Source: JBBIRT01 sp037441725 (GTDB lineage Bacteria; Desulfobacterota; BSN033; UBA1163). Taken from it: a DNA stretch of 8,071 bases. Below are positions 1-5,719 of the stretch, piece after piece. The notes beneath the pieces were generated by a model, which was given only the letters and a program-made list of their open reading frames with translations, was not told where the DNA came from and did not search any database. The stretch's first letter is position 1, and every line of letters starts with the position of its first letter. The position numbers and the translations under genes are program-made. Where the stretch lies: NCBI GenBank assembly GCA_037441725.1, contig JBBIRT010000139.1, positions 1 to 8,071 on the forward strand, in the 5' to 3' direction.

Positions 1-96
1 GCTATTTCTTAATAATACTTTTAACAAGAAAAAGGGGTTCTGTCAAAATTTGTTTAAGTAGATTTTAAATCCTGTTTGATATAGAATCATATTGAA

Positions 97-124
97 ATTT
101 AAACGATTCGGCTCGAATTTAAAT
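97..124. repeat. Imperfect inverted repeat upstream of the uracil-DNA glycosylase gene
   Basis: Left arm ATTTAA-ACG-ATTCG and right arm CGAAT-TTAAAT pair over 11 bp around a GCT loop, with a three-base ACG bulge in the left arm. The element ends 23 bases before the ATG at 148. It could be an operator or an RNA hairpin in the leader. It has no T tract on its right side, so it is not a convincing terminator. The rest of bases 1-147 is AT-rich noncoding sequence in which I find no well-spaced -35/-10 pair; TATAGAAT at 80-87 is an isolated -10-like match. AT-rich palindromes arise easily by chance. Confidence 0.3.
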
Positions 125-147
125 AAATTGAAAAAGATGGGGAAAAA

Positions 148-855
148 ATGACATTAAAGGAATTGCAGGATGAAGTGATCCGGTGCCAGAAGTGCTCACG
201 ACTGGTGGATTACCTGAAAGAGGTCTCCCGTCATAAACCCAAAAGATATCAAAATTGGAATTACTGGTCCAAACCCCTTCCAAGTTTTGGAGATCCCTAC
301 GCACACGTTCTGATTGTGGGTCTGGCTCCAGCAGCCCACGGTGGGAATCGAACAGGCCGAATGTTTACTGGGGATCGAAGCGGAGAATGGTTATTTAATG
401 CACTATACCAATTTGGTTTTGCCAACCAACCCAATTCCCTTAGGAGAGACGATGGCTTTCAATTAAGCAATTGTTATATTACGGCAACCTTGCGATGCGC
501 ACCCCCCAAGAATAAACCCTTACCAGAAGAGATAGAAAATTGCCGTCCCTATCTATTGAGGGAGCTTGATCTTTTAAGGGAAATAAGGGTCATCGTTCCC
601 CTGGGACAAATCGCCTTTACCCAAACCTTAAAGGCATTGAGAATAAGGGGATATGATGTTCCTTCCATCTCATTCGGCCATGGAAAACATTATCTCCTTT
701 CTATGAAAAAGGAATCCCAGACGATTTCTCTAATCTCTTCATACCACCCAAGTCAGCAAAATACCCTCACTGGAAAACTGACAAAAACGATGTTTCACCA
801 GATATTTAGAATGGTCCAAAGAAGTTTGAAAGGAGAGGACTCTCGTTTGCAGTAG
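148..855 (+). CDS. Type 5 (UDGb-like) Fe-S uracil-DNA glycosylase
   Basis: This 235-residue protein is predicted to remove uracil, and probably other deaminated bases such as hypoxanthine, from DNA as the first step of base-excision repair in the cytoplasm. Family signatures are clear. Motif 1, GLAPAAHGGNRTGR (58-71) followed by MFTGD, has Ala where family 1 UDGs carry the catalytic Asp, as is typical of type 5 enzymes. The second active-site motif is HPSQQNTLTG (200-209). Four cysteines fit the Fe-S ligands: C13 and C16 (CxxC near the N-terminus), C117 and C132; C109 is an extra Cys. Length matches the family. The ATG at 148 is preceded by GATGGGG five bases upstream, a modest ribosome-binding site. 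An ATG at 137 in another frame opens only a four-codon frame whose stop overlaps this start. The gene appears to be transcribed alone or as first gene of the plus-strand group. A type 4 UDG is less likely because motif 1 is GLAPA rather than GEAPG. Confidence 0.92.
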   Translation: MTLKELQDEVIRCQKCSRLVDYLKEVSRHKPKRYQNWNYWSKPLPSFGDPYAHVLIVGLAPAAHGGNRTGRMFTGDRSGEWLFNALYQFGFANQPNSLRRDDGFQLSNCYITATLRCAPPKNKPLPEEIENCRPYLLRELDLLREIRVIVPLGQIAFTQTLKALRIRGYDVPSISFGHGKHYLLSMKKESQTISLISSYHPSQQNTLTGKLTKTMFHQIFRMVQRSLKGEDSRLQ

Positions 856-858
856 GCT

Positions 859-905
859 CATGGATGGGAATGATTTGAAAGGTTCAAACCTTGAAATAAT
901 CCATG
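859..905. repeat. Imperfect long stem-loop between the glycosylase and thioredoxin-like genes
   Basis: CATGGAT at 859-865 pairs exactly with ATCCATG at 899-905. Inside, ATTT pairs with AAAT and AAGG with CCTT around a TTCAAA loop, separated by small internal loops. The element begins three bases after the TAG stop of the glycosylase gene. It lacks a clean T run (ATTAAATTT follows on the plus strand), so it may be a weak terminator, an mRNA-end stabiliser or a processing site rather than a strong intrinsic terminator. Confidence 0.4.
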
Positions 906-922
906 ATTAAATTTAAGATAAG

Positions 923-956
923 AGGAGGAGTTTTCGACTAAATGGATCAAGGAGGA
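923..956 (+). promoter_or_regulatory. Two competing ribosome-binding sites for the thioredoxin-like gene
   Basis: GAGGAG ending at 930 lies 11 bases before the ATG at 942. A second, stronger GGAGGA at 951-956 lies 6 bases before an in-frame TTG at 963 and directly abuts an in-frame ATG at 957. Spacing favours either ATG 942 or TTG 963. The shorter TTG product would begin directly with the KR-rich n-region of the signal peptide. Confidence 0.5.
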
Positions 957-1547
957 ATGATCTTGAAAAGATTAAGTAAAGTTTTCATAGGGCTTTCCAT
1001 CATCATCCTTATTTCTATAGGATTTGAAGGATCCGTTCTGGCTGCCACCGTACCTCCATCAAAAGGAGACAGATTGCCAGCGATCAGTCTCCCGATTCCC
1101 AAAAACCCTGAAGAAAAAACCTACTTAGGACTTTCCGGAAGCGGCTCATTTCAAATCCCTCAAATCAAGGCAACAGTGGTCATCATTGAGATCTTTAGCA
1201 TGTACTGCCCCTATTGTCAAAAGGATGCCCCTGGGGTGAATGAACTCTATCATCTCATTGAGAACCACCAGGATTATAAAAATAAAATTAAATTGATAGG
1301 GATTGGGGCAGGAAATTCTTCTTACGAAGTAGAAATATTCAAGAAAACCTATGGGATTCCCTTTCCACTCTTCTCGGATAAAGATTTCAACCTCCATAAG
1401 GCCTTTGGAGAGGTTAGAACCCCCTATTTTATGGTGATTAAAAATCATGAGGATGGAGCACATCAAATCGTCCATACTCAATTGGGGAATTATCCAGGGG
1501 CTGAATCATTTCTGGAAATTGTCCTCCAGGCTTCCGGATTAAAATAG
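942..1547 (+). CDS. Exported TlpA-like thioredoxin-fold protein with CPYC motif
   Basis: Predicted extracytoplasmic thiol-disulfide protein of 201 residues. A signal peptide is visible: KRLSK (9-13), a hydrophobic stretch to about residue 28, and a VLA-A cleavage site near 34. There is no lipobox, so it is probably periplasmic rather than a lipoprotein. The thioredoxin fold is indicated by the segment VVIIEIFSMYCPYC, with the redox pair C89 and C92 at the start of a helix, and by a predicted cis-proline in RTPYF (P161). The region between (about 115-150, with YGIPFPLFSDKD) matches the TlpA/AhpC-type insertion. CPYC is more typical of glutaredoxins than of TlpA. Only nine bases separate it from the peroxiredoxin gene, so the two are very likely cotranscribed and may work together. 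The start may be ATG 942, as given, or TTG 963, which has the better ribosome-binding site. Redox direction (reductase or oxidase) cannot be told from sequence. Confidence 0.85.
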   Translation: MDQGGMILKRLSKVFIGLSIIILISIGFEGSVLAATVPPSKGDRLPAISLPIPKNPEEKTYLGLSGSGSFQIPQIKATVVIIEIFSMYCPYCQKDAPGVNELYHLIENHQDYKNKIKLIGIGAGNSSYEVEIFKKTYGIPFPLFSDKDFNLHKAFGEVRTPYFMVIKNHEDGAHQIVHTQLGNYPGAESFLEIVLQASGLK

Positions 1548-1556
1548 GAGAGATCT

Positions 1557-2165
1557 ATGGAAAGACTGAAAGTATCATTCCTTTGCTTTATGATTGGGGT
1601 GTCCATGATTTCCGTTTTCATCCCCATGGTCTATGCCATTTCAGAAACCTATAAAGATAATATCTATCCTATAGGGACACTCAAACCCATTGACAGTATC
1701 TTAAAAGTAAAGAGAGGGGATCGTGCCCCCAATTTCATCCTCCCATCTGTTTCAGGGGAAAAGATTTCTCTCCATCATTTTCTTGGAAAGAAGAATGTCG
1801 TCCTTTCATTTGTTCCAGCCGCCTGGACGCCTGTCTGCTCAGATCAATGGCCAGGGTACAATATTGTAAAGGATATTTTCGACCAATATGATGCCATCCT
1901 CCTCGGAATTACAGTGGATAACCTCCCTACCCTTTTTGCGTGGACGAACCAGATGGGTAAGCTATGGTTCCCTGTCCTTTCTGACTTTTGGCCTCATGGA
2001 GCCGTAGCTAAAAAATATGGTGTGTTACGCTCTGATGGAGTCTCGGAGAGGGCTTTATTCCTCATTGATAAGAAAGGGATCATCCGTTATATTGATGTAC
2101 ACAACATAAATGAGAGACCTCCCTTAGAGGACCTCATGCGTGCCCTTGAAACCCTAAATCAATAG
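1557..2165 (+). CDS. Exported one-Cys peroxiredoxin (AhpC/TSA family)
   Basis: A 202-residue AhpC/TSA-type peroxiredoxin predicted to reduce hydrogen peroxide or organic peroxides outside the cytoplasm. The N-terminus looks like a signal peptide (hydrophobic 7-24, cleavage near VYA-I at 27). The peroxidatic motif PxxxTxxC is intact as PAAWTPVC, with P87, T91 and C94, and R165 is a candidate for the conserved active-site arginine. The domain opens with RGDRAPNFILPSVSG at 53, as in the BCP/AhpE side of the family. The only other cysteine, C10, lies in the signal peptide, so the mature protein would have no resolving cysteine of its own and would need an outside thiol. AGGAGAG lies four bases before the ATG. 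The CPYC protein encoded nine bases upstream is the obvious candidate reductant. If the N-terminus is not cleaved it would be a membrane anchor with the domain still outside. Confidence 0.88.
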   Translation: MERLKVSFLCFMIGVSMISVFIPMVYAISETYKDNIYPIGTLKPIDSILKVKRGDRAPNFILPSVSGEKISLHHFLGKKNVVLSFVPAAWTPVCSDQWPGYNIVKDIFDQYDAILLGITVDNLPTLFAWTNQMGKLWFPVLSDFWPHGAVAKKYGVLRSDGVSERALFLIDKKGIIRYIDVHNINERPPLEDLMRALETLNQ

Positions 2166-2228
2166 AATCATAAACGTCCAGACTTCCTGCGATATCTATC
2201 GTTCCTGGTTCATCTTTCAATATGTTTT

Positions 2229-2258
2229 ACTCACCCTTTCGGGTTAGAGTTTGATAAT
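2229..2258 (+). terminator. Possible weak terminator after the peroxiredoxin gene
   Basis: ACTCACCC (2229-2236), loop TTTC and GGGT-TA-GAGT (2241-2250) form an eight-pair stem with a two-base bulge. TTTGATAATTT follows on the plus strand. The position, 64 bases after the peroxiredoxin stop and overlapping the stop of the convergent phosphoesterase gene, suits a terminator between facing genes. The T tract is interrupted and the stem short. In the minus direction the loop is GAAA and the tail is AAAAC, so it should not terminate that strand. Confidence 0.35.
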
Positions 2259-2720
2259 TTCCCCTTCCATCCTTTCACCGATATGAAGAATGCCGAGGGT
2301 GCCTCGATCAATCAAAGAACGGGTAGGAGAACCTGGGTTGAAAAAATAAATCTTTCCAACCCTATGATTGGCTGGAACATGGGTATGCCCATAAATAATG
2401 GCATCAACCCCATTGAATCTCTCTTTGATCCGAGATTCTATTCCGAAGGGAGCCCCACTCCCATGGGTTAAGCCGATTTTAAATCCTGAAATCTCAAGGA
2501 TCTGATGAAACGGAAGATTCTCTCGAATCTTTGGAGGATCCATATTGCCACAAACACCGATTAGTTCTTTGAAGTTTGATAGGTATTCGATAACACTCCA
2601 TTCCACAAAATCCCCTGCATGGAAGATCTTCTCTACATCCTTAAAATGGAACTCAATCATCCTCTTAAACTCAGGATTGGGTTCTCTTAAATGCGTATCC
2701 GAAAGTACACCGATCTTCAT
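2244..2720 (-). CDS. MJ0936/YfcE-family metallophosphoesterase
   Basis: Small calcineurin-like phosphoesterase of 158 residues, the usual length for the MJ0936/YfcE family, which hydrolyses phosphodiester bonds using two divalent metals in the cytoplasm; the physiological substrate is generally unknown. All metal-binding motifs are present in order: DTH (8-10), HAGD (34-37), GNMD (58-61), THG (85-87) and GHTH (111-114), followed by NPGSPTR. I start the gene at 2720 because MKIGVLSDTH is the canonical N-terminus and GGAG lies six bases upstream. Longer in-frame starts at 2732 and 2768 add a Ser-rich extension that the family lacks and have no ribosome-binding site. It lies 61 bases behind the bactofilin gene on the same strand and is probably the last gene of the par cluster. 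A functional link to segregation is not established. Confidence 0.9.
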   Translation of the reverse strand: MKIGVLSDTHLREPNPEFKRMIEFHFKDVEKIFHAGDFVEWSVIEYLSNFKELIGVCGNMDPPKIRENLPFHQILEISGFKIGLTHGSGAPFGIESRIKERFNGVDAIIYGHTHVPANHRVGKIYFFNPGSPTRSLIDRGTLGILHIGERMEGEIIKL

Positions 2721-2781
2721 ATTAAACTCCATTCTGAACTTAAGGAGGGATGAGGAAGAGGGAAACAAATCTTTTTCCTTC

Positions 2782-3246
2782 TCACTCTGCTCCCTCAGGA
2801 GGAGAGGAGGGGGGGAGAGGATGTTCTATGTTTGAGGAAGGAAGATCAGGATGGCCCTCCTTTCTTTCGAGGGATCCATCCATTTTACAATGGCCCTCAA
2901 AAACTCCTCCTTCACTGATGGTCAGGACCGGGGTCGATAATGTTCCATATAATTTTCCTGTGGAATGAATTTCAACCCGACTCTTTGCATGAACCTCTCC
3001 TTCCACCAGTCCATTGATGATGATCGAGTTGAGTTCGATCCTCCCTTTGACGGAAGCGGTCTCCCCAACAATCAACGTCCCACTCTCGAAGATTTCTCCT
3101 TCAAATTTTCCATCCAGACGGAATATCCCTTCAAAGGTCATCTTTCCCTCAAAGAGGGTCTGCCTCCCAAGATAAGCGCTGATCTCTTCTGAACTGGGAG
3201 GAGGACCAGAATTCCCTTTTGAAAAAAGTCCCTTTCCTGCCGACAT
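2782..3246 (-). CDS. Bactofilin (polymer-forming cytoskeletal protein)
   Basis: This 154-residue protein is a bactofilin (DUF583). A right-handed beta-helical core spans about residues 25-123, marked by short turns recurring every few residues (FEGKMTFEG, LDGKFEGEI, GETASVKGRI, NGLVEGEVHA, STGKLYGTL, GGVFEGHC). Short disordered tails flank it: a Gly/Pro/Ser N-terminus and a Pro/Ser-rich C-terminus (PPSSPP), as usual. Bactofilins polymerise without nucleotide and act as scaffolds for cell shape, stalks or, in Myxococcus, ParAB positioning. Placement 21 bases after parB supports a role with chromosome segregation here, but that is inference. The start has a good ribosome-binding site (AAGGAG five bases upstream of the ATG at 3246). 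The C-terminal tail is coded through a C7 run (2809-2815), a possible slippage site that would only alter the last ten or so residues. Confidence 0.92.
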   Translation of the reverse strand: MSAGKGLFSKGNSGPPPSSEEISAYLGRQTLFEGKMTFEGIFRLDGKFEGEIFESGTLIVGETASVKGRIELNSIIINGLVEGEVHAKSRVEIHSTGKLYGTLSTPVLTISEGGVFEGHCKMDGSLERKEGHPDLPSSNIEHPLPPSSPPEGAE

Positions 3247-3267
3247 AGGTTCTCCTTTCCTCTTAAT

Positions 3268-4140
3268 CTATTTTCCAAGAATCACATCCACAAGTCTCTC
3301 CAAATCCTGATGGGAATAATATTCTATTTCGATCTTACCCTTTGCTCCTTTCGAAAGGATGTGAACTTTAGTCCCCAAATGCTTTCTCAAGGAATCCTGA
3401 ATGCTTTGGAGCTGGCTCTTTAAATCATCCCTTTTAAAACTCTTCGGGATTGAGACGTTTGCCTTCGCTGACCATCGCTTGGCAAGGGTCTCTGCCTCAC
3501 GGACAGAAAGCCCCTTTTTAATAATTAATGAAGAGAGCTCGGTCTGTTTCTCTTTCGTTTCGAGACTGAGGATGGCCCTGGCATGGCCTGAGGTAAGGCG
3601 ATTCTGGATGAGGTGTTCCCTTATCTCGGGGGGAAGTTTTAAAAGGCGAAGGGTATTGGCGATAGTGGTGCGATCCTTACCTATCCGTTTGCTTAGATCT
3701 TCCTGGCTGATGTTAAATTCTTCGATCAGATGTTTGAAGGCTTCAGCAGCCTCAATGGGATTGAGATCTTCCCTTTGGAGATTCTCAATGAGAGAGATTT
3801 CTAAGAGATCCCTTCCATCAACCTCTTTGATGATAATGGGAACTTCTTTGAGGCCTGCCTTTTGAGCCGCCCTCCAACGTCGTTCTCCAATGATCAGTTC
3901 ATACCCCTGATTCACCCTGCGAACGACTAAAGGTTCAAGAATACCTTTCTCTTTGATCGATTCAGCCAATTCCTGAAGTTTTGATTCATCAAAATGCTTT
4001 CTTGGCTGAGATCGATTAGGAATGATCTGTTCAATCCCACAATGAAGAAGGGTTTTAGGTTCCTCGGGTTTCAATTCTGGAAGAAGGGCTCCCAGCCCTT
4101 TTCCCAAAGCCATTCTCTTAGTAACCATTGACCTTTCCAT
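3268..4140 (-). CDS. parB: Chromosome-partitioning protein ParB (Spo0J family)
   Basis: ParB is the centromere-binding CTPase that loads on parS near the origin and spreads as a clamp, working with ParA. At 290 residues it matches chromosomal ParB proteins. Visible parts are the LGKGLGALLPE N-terminal ParA-interaction motif (12-22), box I (about 39-75, with NRSQPRKHF), the CTP-binding box II GERRWRAA (85-92), ENLQREDLNPIE (119-130), a helix-turn-helix around 144-166 (SQEDLSKRIGKDRTTIANTL), LTSGHARAIL (182-191), and a C-terminal dimerisation region ending DVILGK. The first ATG lies inside parA, giving a 23-base overlap and suggesting translational coupling. Internal starts at 4128 (MVTKRMALGKGLG, closer to the usual family N-terminus) and 4113 are also possible; none has a strong ribosome-binding site. 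I found no full parS site in the window. Confidence 0.96.
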   Translation of the reverse strand: MERSMVTKRMALGKGLGALLPELKPEEPKTLLHCGIEQIIPNRSQPRKHFDESKLQELAESIKEKGILEPLVVRRVNQGYELIIGERRWRAAQKAGLKEVPIIIKEVDGRDLLEISLIENLQREDLNPIEAAEAFKHLIEEFNISQEDLSKRIGKDRTTIANTLRLLKLPPEIREHLIQNRLTSGHARAILSLETKEKQTELSSLIIKKGLSVREAETLAKRWSAKANVSIPKSFKRDDLKSQLQSIQDSLRKHLGTKVHILSKGAKGKIEIEYYSHQDLERLVDVILGK

Positions 4141-4894
4141 CCATCAAAATTTCTCGGGCTAATTCTAAATAACTTTCAGCCCCTTTGGAATGAATATCAT
4201 ATAAAAGCACTGGTTTCCCATGACTCGGGGCTTCACTCAGTCGAATGTTCCTCGGGATGATGGTTCTGAAGACTTTGTCTTTAAAATGTCTCCTCACCTC
4301 ATCCGCTACTTGATGGGAGAGATTGTTCCGACCATCAAACATGGTGAGCAGAATTCCTTCGATCTCCAGTTTCGGATTAAGGGATTGTTTAATCAAACGA
4401 ATCGTTTTAAGGAGTTGCCCAAGACCTTCCAAAGCATAATATTCACATTGGAGCGGAATAATCACAGAGTGAGCGGCGGTTAAGGAATTGATGGTCAAAA
4501 GCCCCAGGGAGGGAGGGCAATCAATAAAGATATAATCATATTCTTCCTCGACTTCTCTGATCAGATTATCCAATTTTTTCTCGCGATCTTTTTCATGAAT
4601 TAATTCCACTTCTGCACCGATTAAGTCAGTATTGGAGATTACGACATCTAAGAAAGAGAGGGCTGTCTTCTGAACCATCTCCTTTAAACCTGAACCCTGG
4701 AGGAGGGCCTGATAGATGGTCCCATTCGTGACTTCTTTATTCAGCCCCACCCCGCTGGTCGAGTTTCCCTGAGGATCGATATCAATAAGAAGGACCTTTT
4801 TCTCGATGACGGCAAGAGAGGCAGATAGATTGACAGCGGTGGTGGTCTTTCCCACTCCTCCTTTTTGATTGGCAATGCAGATGACCCTCGCCAT
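4118..4894 (-). CDS. parA: Chromosome-partitioning ATPase ParA (Soj)
   Basis: ParA is a deviant-Walker ATPase that binds DNA nonspecifically as an ATP dimer and moves ParB-parS complexes apart during chromosome segregation. The 258-residue length is that of small chromosomal ParA/Soj proteins without the N-terminal regulatory HTH of plasmid P1-type ParA. Motifs: KGGVGKTT (11-18) with the signature lysine K11, Walker A' DIDPQGN (38-44), Walker B FIDCPPSLGLLT (123-134), and R189 in MFDGRNNLS at the position of the Soj DNA-binding arginine. NIRLSEAPSHGKP (216-228) is also characteristic of Soj. The ATG at 4894 has AGGGG seven bases upstream. It is followed directly by parB (overlapping) and bactofilin. 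A candidate promoter lies in the 146-base gap to rsmG. Confidence 0.97.
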   Translation of the reverse strand: MARVICIANQKGGVGKTTTAVNLSASLAVIEKKVLLIDIDPQGNSTSGVGLNKEVTNGTIYQALLQGSGLKEMVQKTALSFLDVVISNTDLIGAEVELIHEKDREKKLDNLIREVEEEYDYIFIDCPPSLGLLTINSLTAAHSVIIPLQCEYYALEGLGQLLKTIRLIKQSLNPKLEIEGILLTMFDGRNNLSHQVADEVRRHFKDKVFRTIIPRNIRLSEAPSHGKPVLLYDIHSKGAESYLELAREILMDGKVNGY

Positions 4895-4922
4895 CCTCGA
4901 TCCCCTATCCTTTTAATAGATT

Positions 4923-4950
4923 TTTATACCATAAAAAAGAGAGGAATGAA
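4923..4950 (-). promoter_or_regulatory. Candidate promoter for parA
   Basis: Reading the minus strand, TTCATT (3 of 6 to TTGACA) is followed after 16 bases by TATAAA (5 of 6 to TATAAT), leaving a leader of roughly 20 bases before the parA ATG. The -35 is weak. The 4895-5040 gap is AT-rich near parA. Its rsmG-proximal half is C-rich on this strand (CCCCCG, GGCCCCC) and shows no terminator with a T tract, so read-through from rsmG remains likely. Confidence 0.3.
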
Positions 4951-5040
4951 AAGAGCAAATTTATAAATTTTGTAATGCATCACTGAAGTGGGGGCCAACG
5001 GGGGACTTCCCTTACTTTTTTAATGGCAGGATAGGAGAGA

Positions 5041-5700
5041 TTAGGAGAGCTTGGTAAAAAAGAGAATCGTCCTATGATAGGCAGTAAAAGGAAGGATCAA
5101 AGAGACCTTCTCTTTTAATCGATAGGGCAATTCCTCTGTTTCCAGGGGAAGTTTTGTCACTTCGGTATTGAGCCTCCCTTTCATAGCAATCACCATCCCC
5201 TCTTTTTTCAGGAAAGGGGAGCTCAAGTTGAGAAGGGTTTTTAGATCGGAAAAGGCCCTTGAAATTGTAAAATCGAACTTCTCCCTTAACCGCTGATAAA
5301 TCTCTTGATCCCCAACATGGCCATGAATGGCCTCTATCCCTTTTAGATCAAGCAATCGAATGAGATGCCTCTGGAAATCAACTTTTTTACGAACGGAGTC
5401 GATCAGGGTGGTTAGGAGGTTAGGTCTTATGATCTTTAATGGAATCCCTGGAAATCCTGCCCCTGATCCGATGTCTAAGAGGGTAGAATTCCCAGGAATG
5501 TAAGGAGCTACTGAAAAAGAATCTATAAAATGCTTCAGGACAATCTCTTTTTCTGATCGGATGGCGGTGAGATTGATCTTTTGATTCCATCTGAGGAGTT
5601 CATTGAGAAATACTTCAAAAGAATAAATCGAATCTTCGCTTAACCCAATCCCAAACAATTTCGCTCCCTCAACCAGGAGATTGACATTTGCCTCTTCCAT
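5041..5700 (-). CDS. rsmG: 16S rRNA (guanine-N7) methyltransferase RsmG (GidB)
   Basis: RsmG methylates N7 of G527 (E. coli numbering) in 16S rRNA using S-adenosylmethionine; its loss gives low-level streptomycin resistance in several bacteria. The 219-residue length fits. Family signatures are WNQKINLTAI (38-47), KHFIDSF (56-62), the SAM-binding glycine loop LDIGSGAGFPGIPLKI (75-90), and ISRAF (146-150). The ATG at 5700 places the first conserved block at the usual distance from the N-terminus, but no Shine-Dalgarno sequence precedes it; translation may be coupled to the FecR-type gene ending 19 bases upstream. In many bacteria rsmG follows mnmG (gidA), whereas here the upstream gene is unrelated. 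The downstream order rsmG-parA-parB is conserved widely near origins. Confidence 0.96.
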   Translation of the reverse strand: MEEANVNLLVEGAKLFGIGLSEDSIYSFEVFLNELLRWNQKINLTAIRSEKEIVLKHFIDSFSVAPYIPGNSTLLDIGSGAGFPGIPLKIIRPNLLTTLIDSVRKKVDFQRHLIRLLDLKGIEAIHGHVGDQEIYQRLREKFDFTISRAFSDLKTLLNLSSPFLKKEGMVIAMKGRLNTEVTKLPLETEELPYRLKEKVSLILPFTAYHRTILFFTKLS

Positions 5701-5719
5701 ATCAGGACAGGAAATTCTA

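Noticed and set aside
791..806. Possible parS site inside the glycosylase gene
   Set aside because: TGTTTCAC matches a half-site exactly, but the other half matches only 3 of 8, so the palindrome is absent.
3401..3865. A 154-residue open frame on the plus strand inside parB
   Set aside because: It is antisense to clear ParB motifs, and its Ser/Arg/Leu-rich translation resembles no family.
4970..5040. Terminator after rsmG in the G/C-run segment
   Set aside because: The G runs on the plus strand are direct or mirror repeats rather than complementary arms. The only stem found is three base pairs and no T tract follows.
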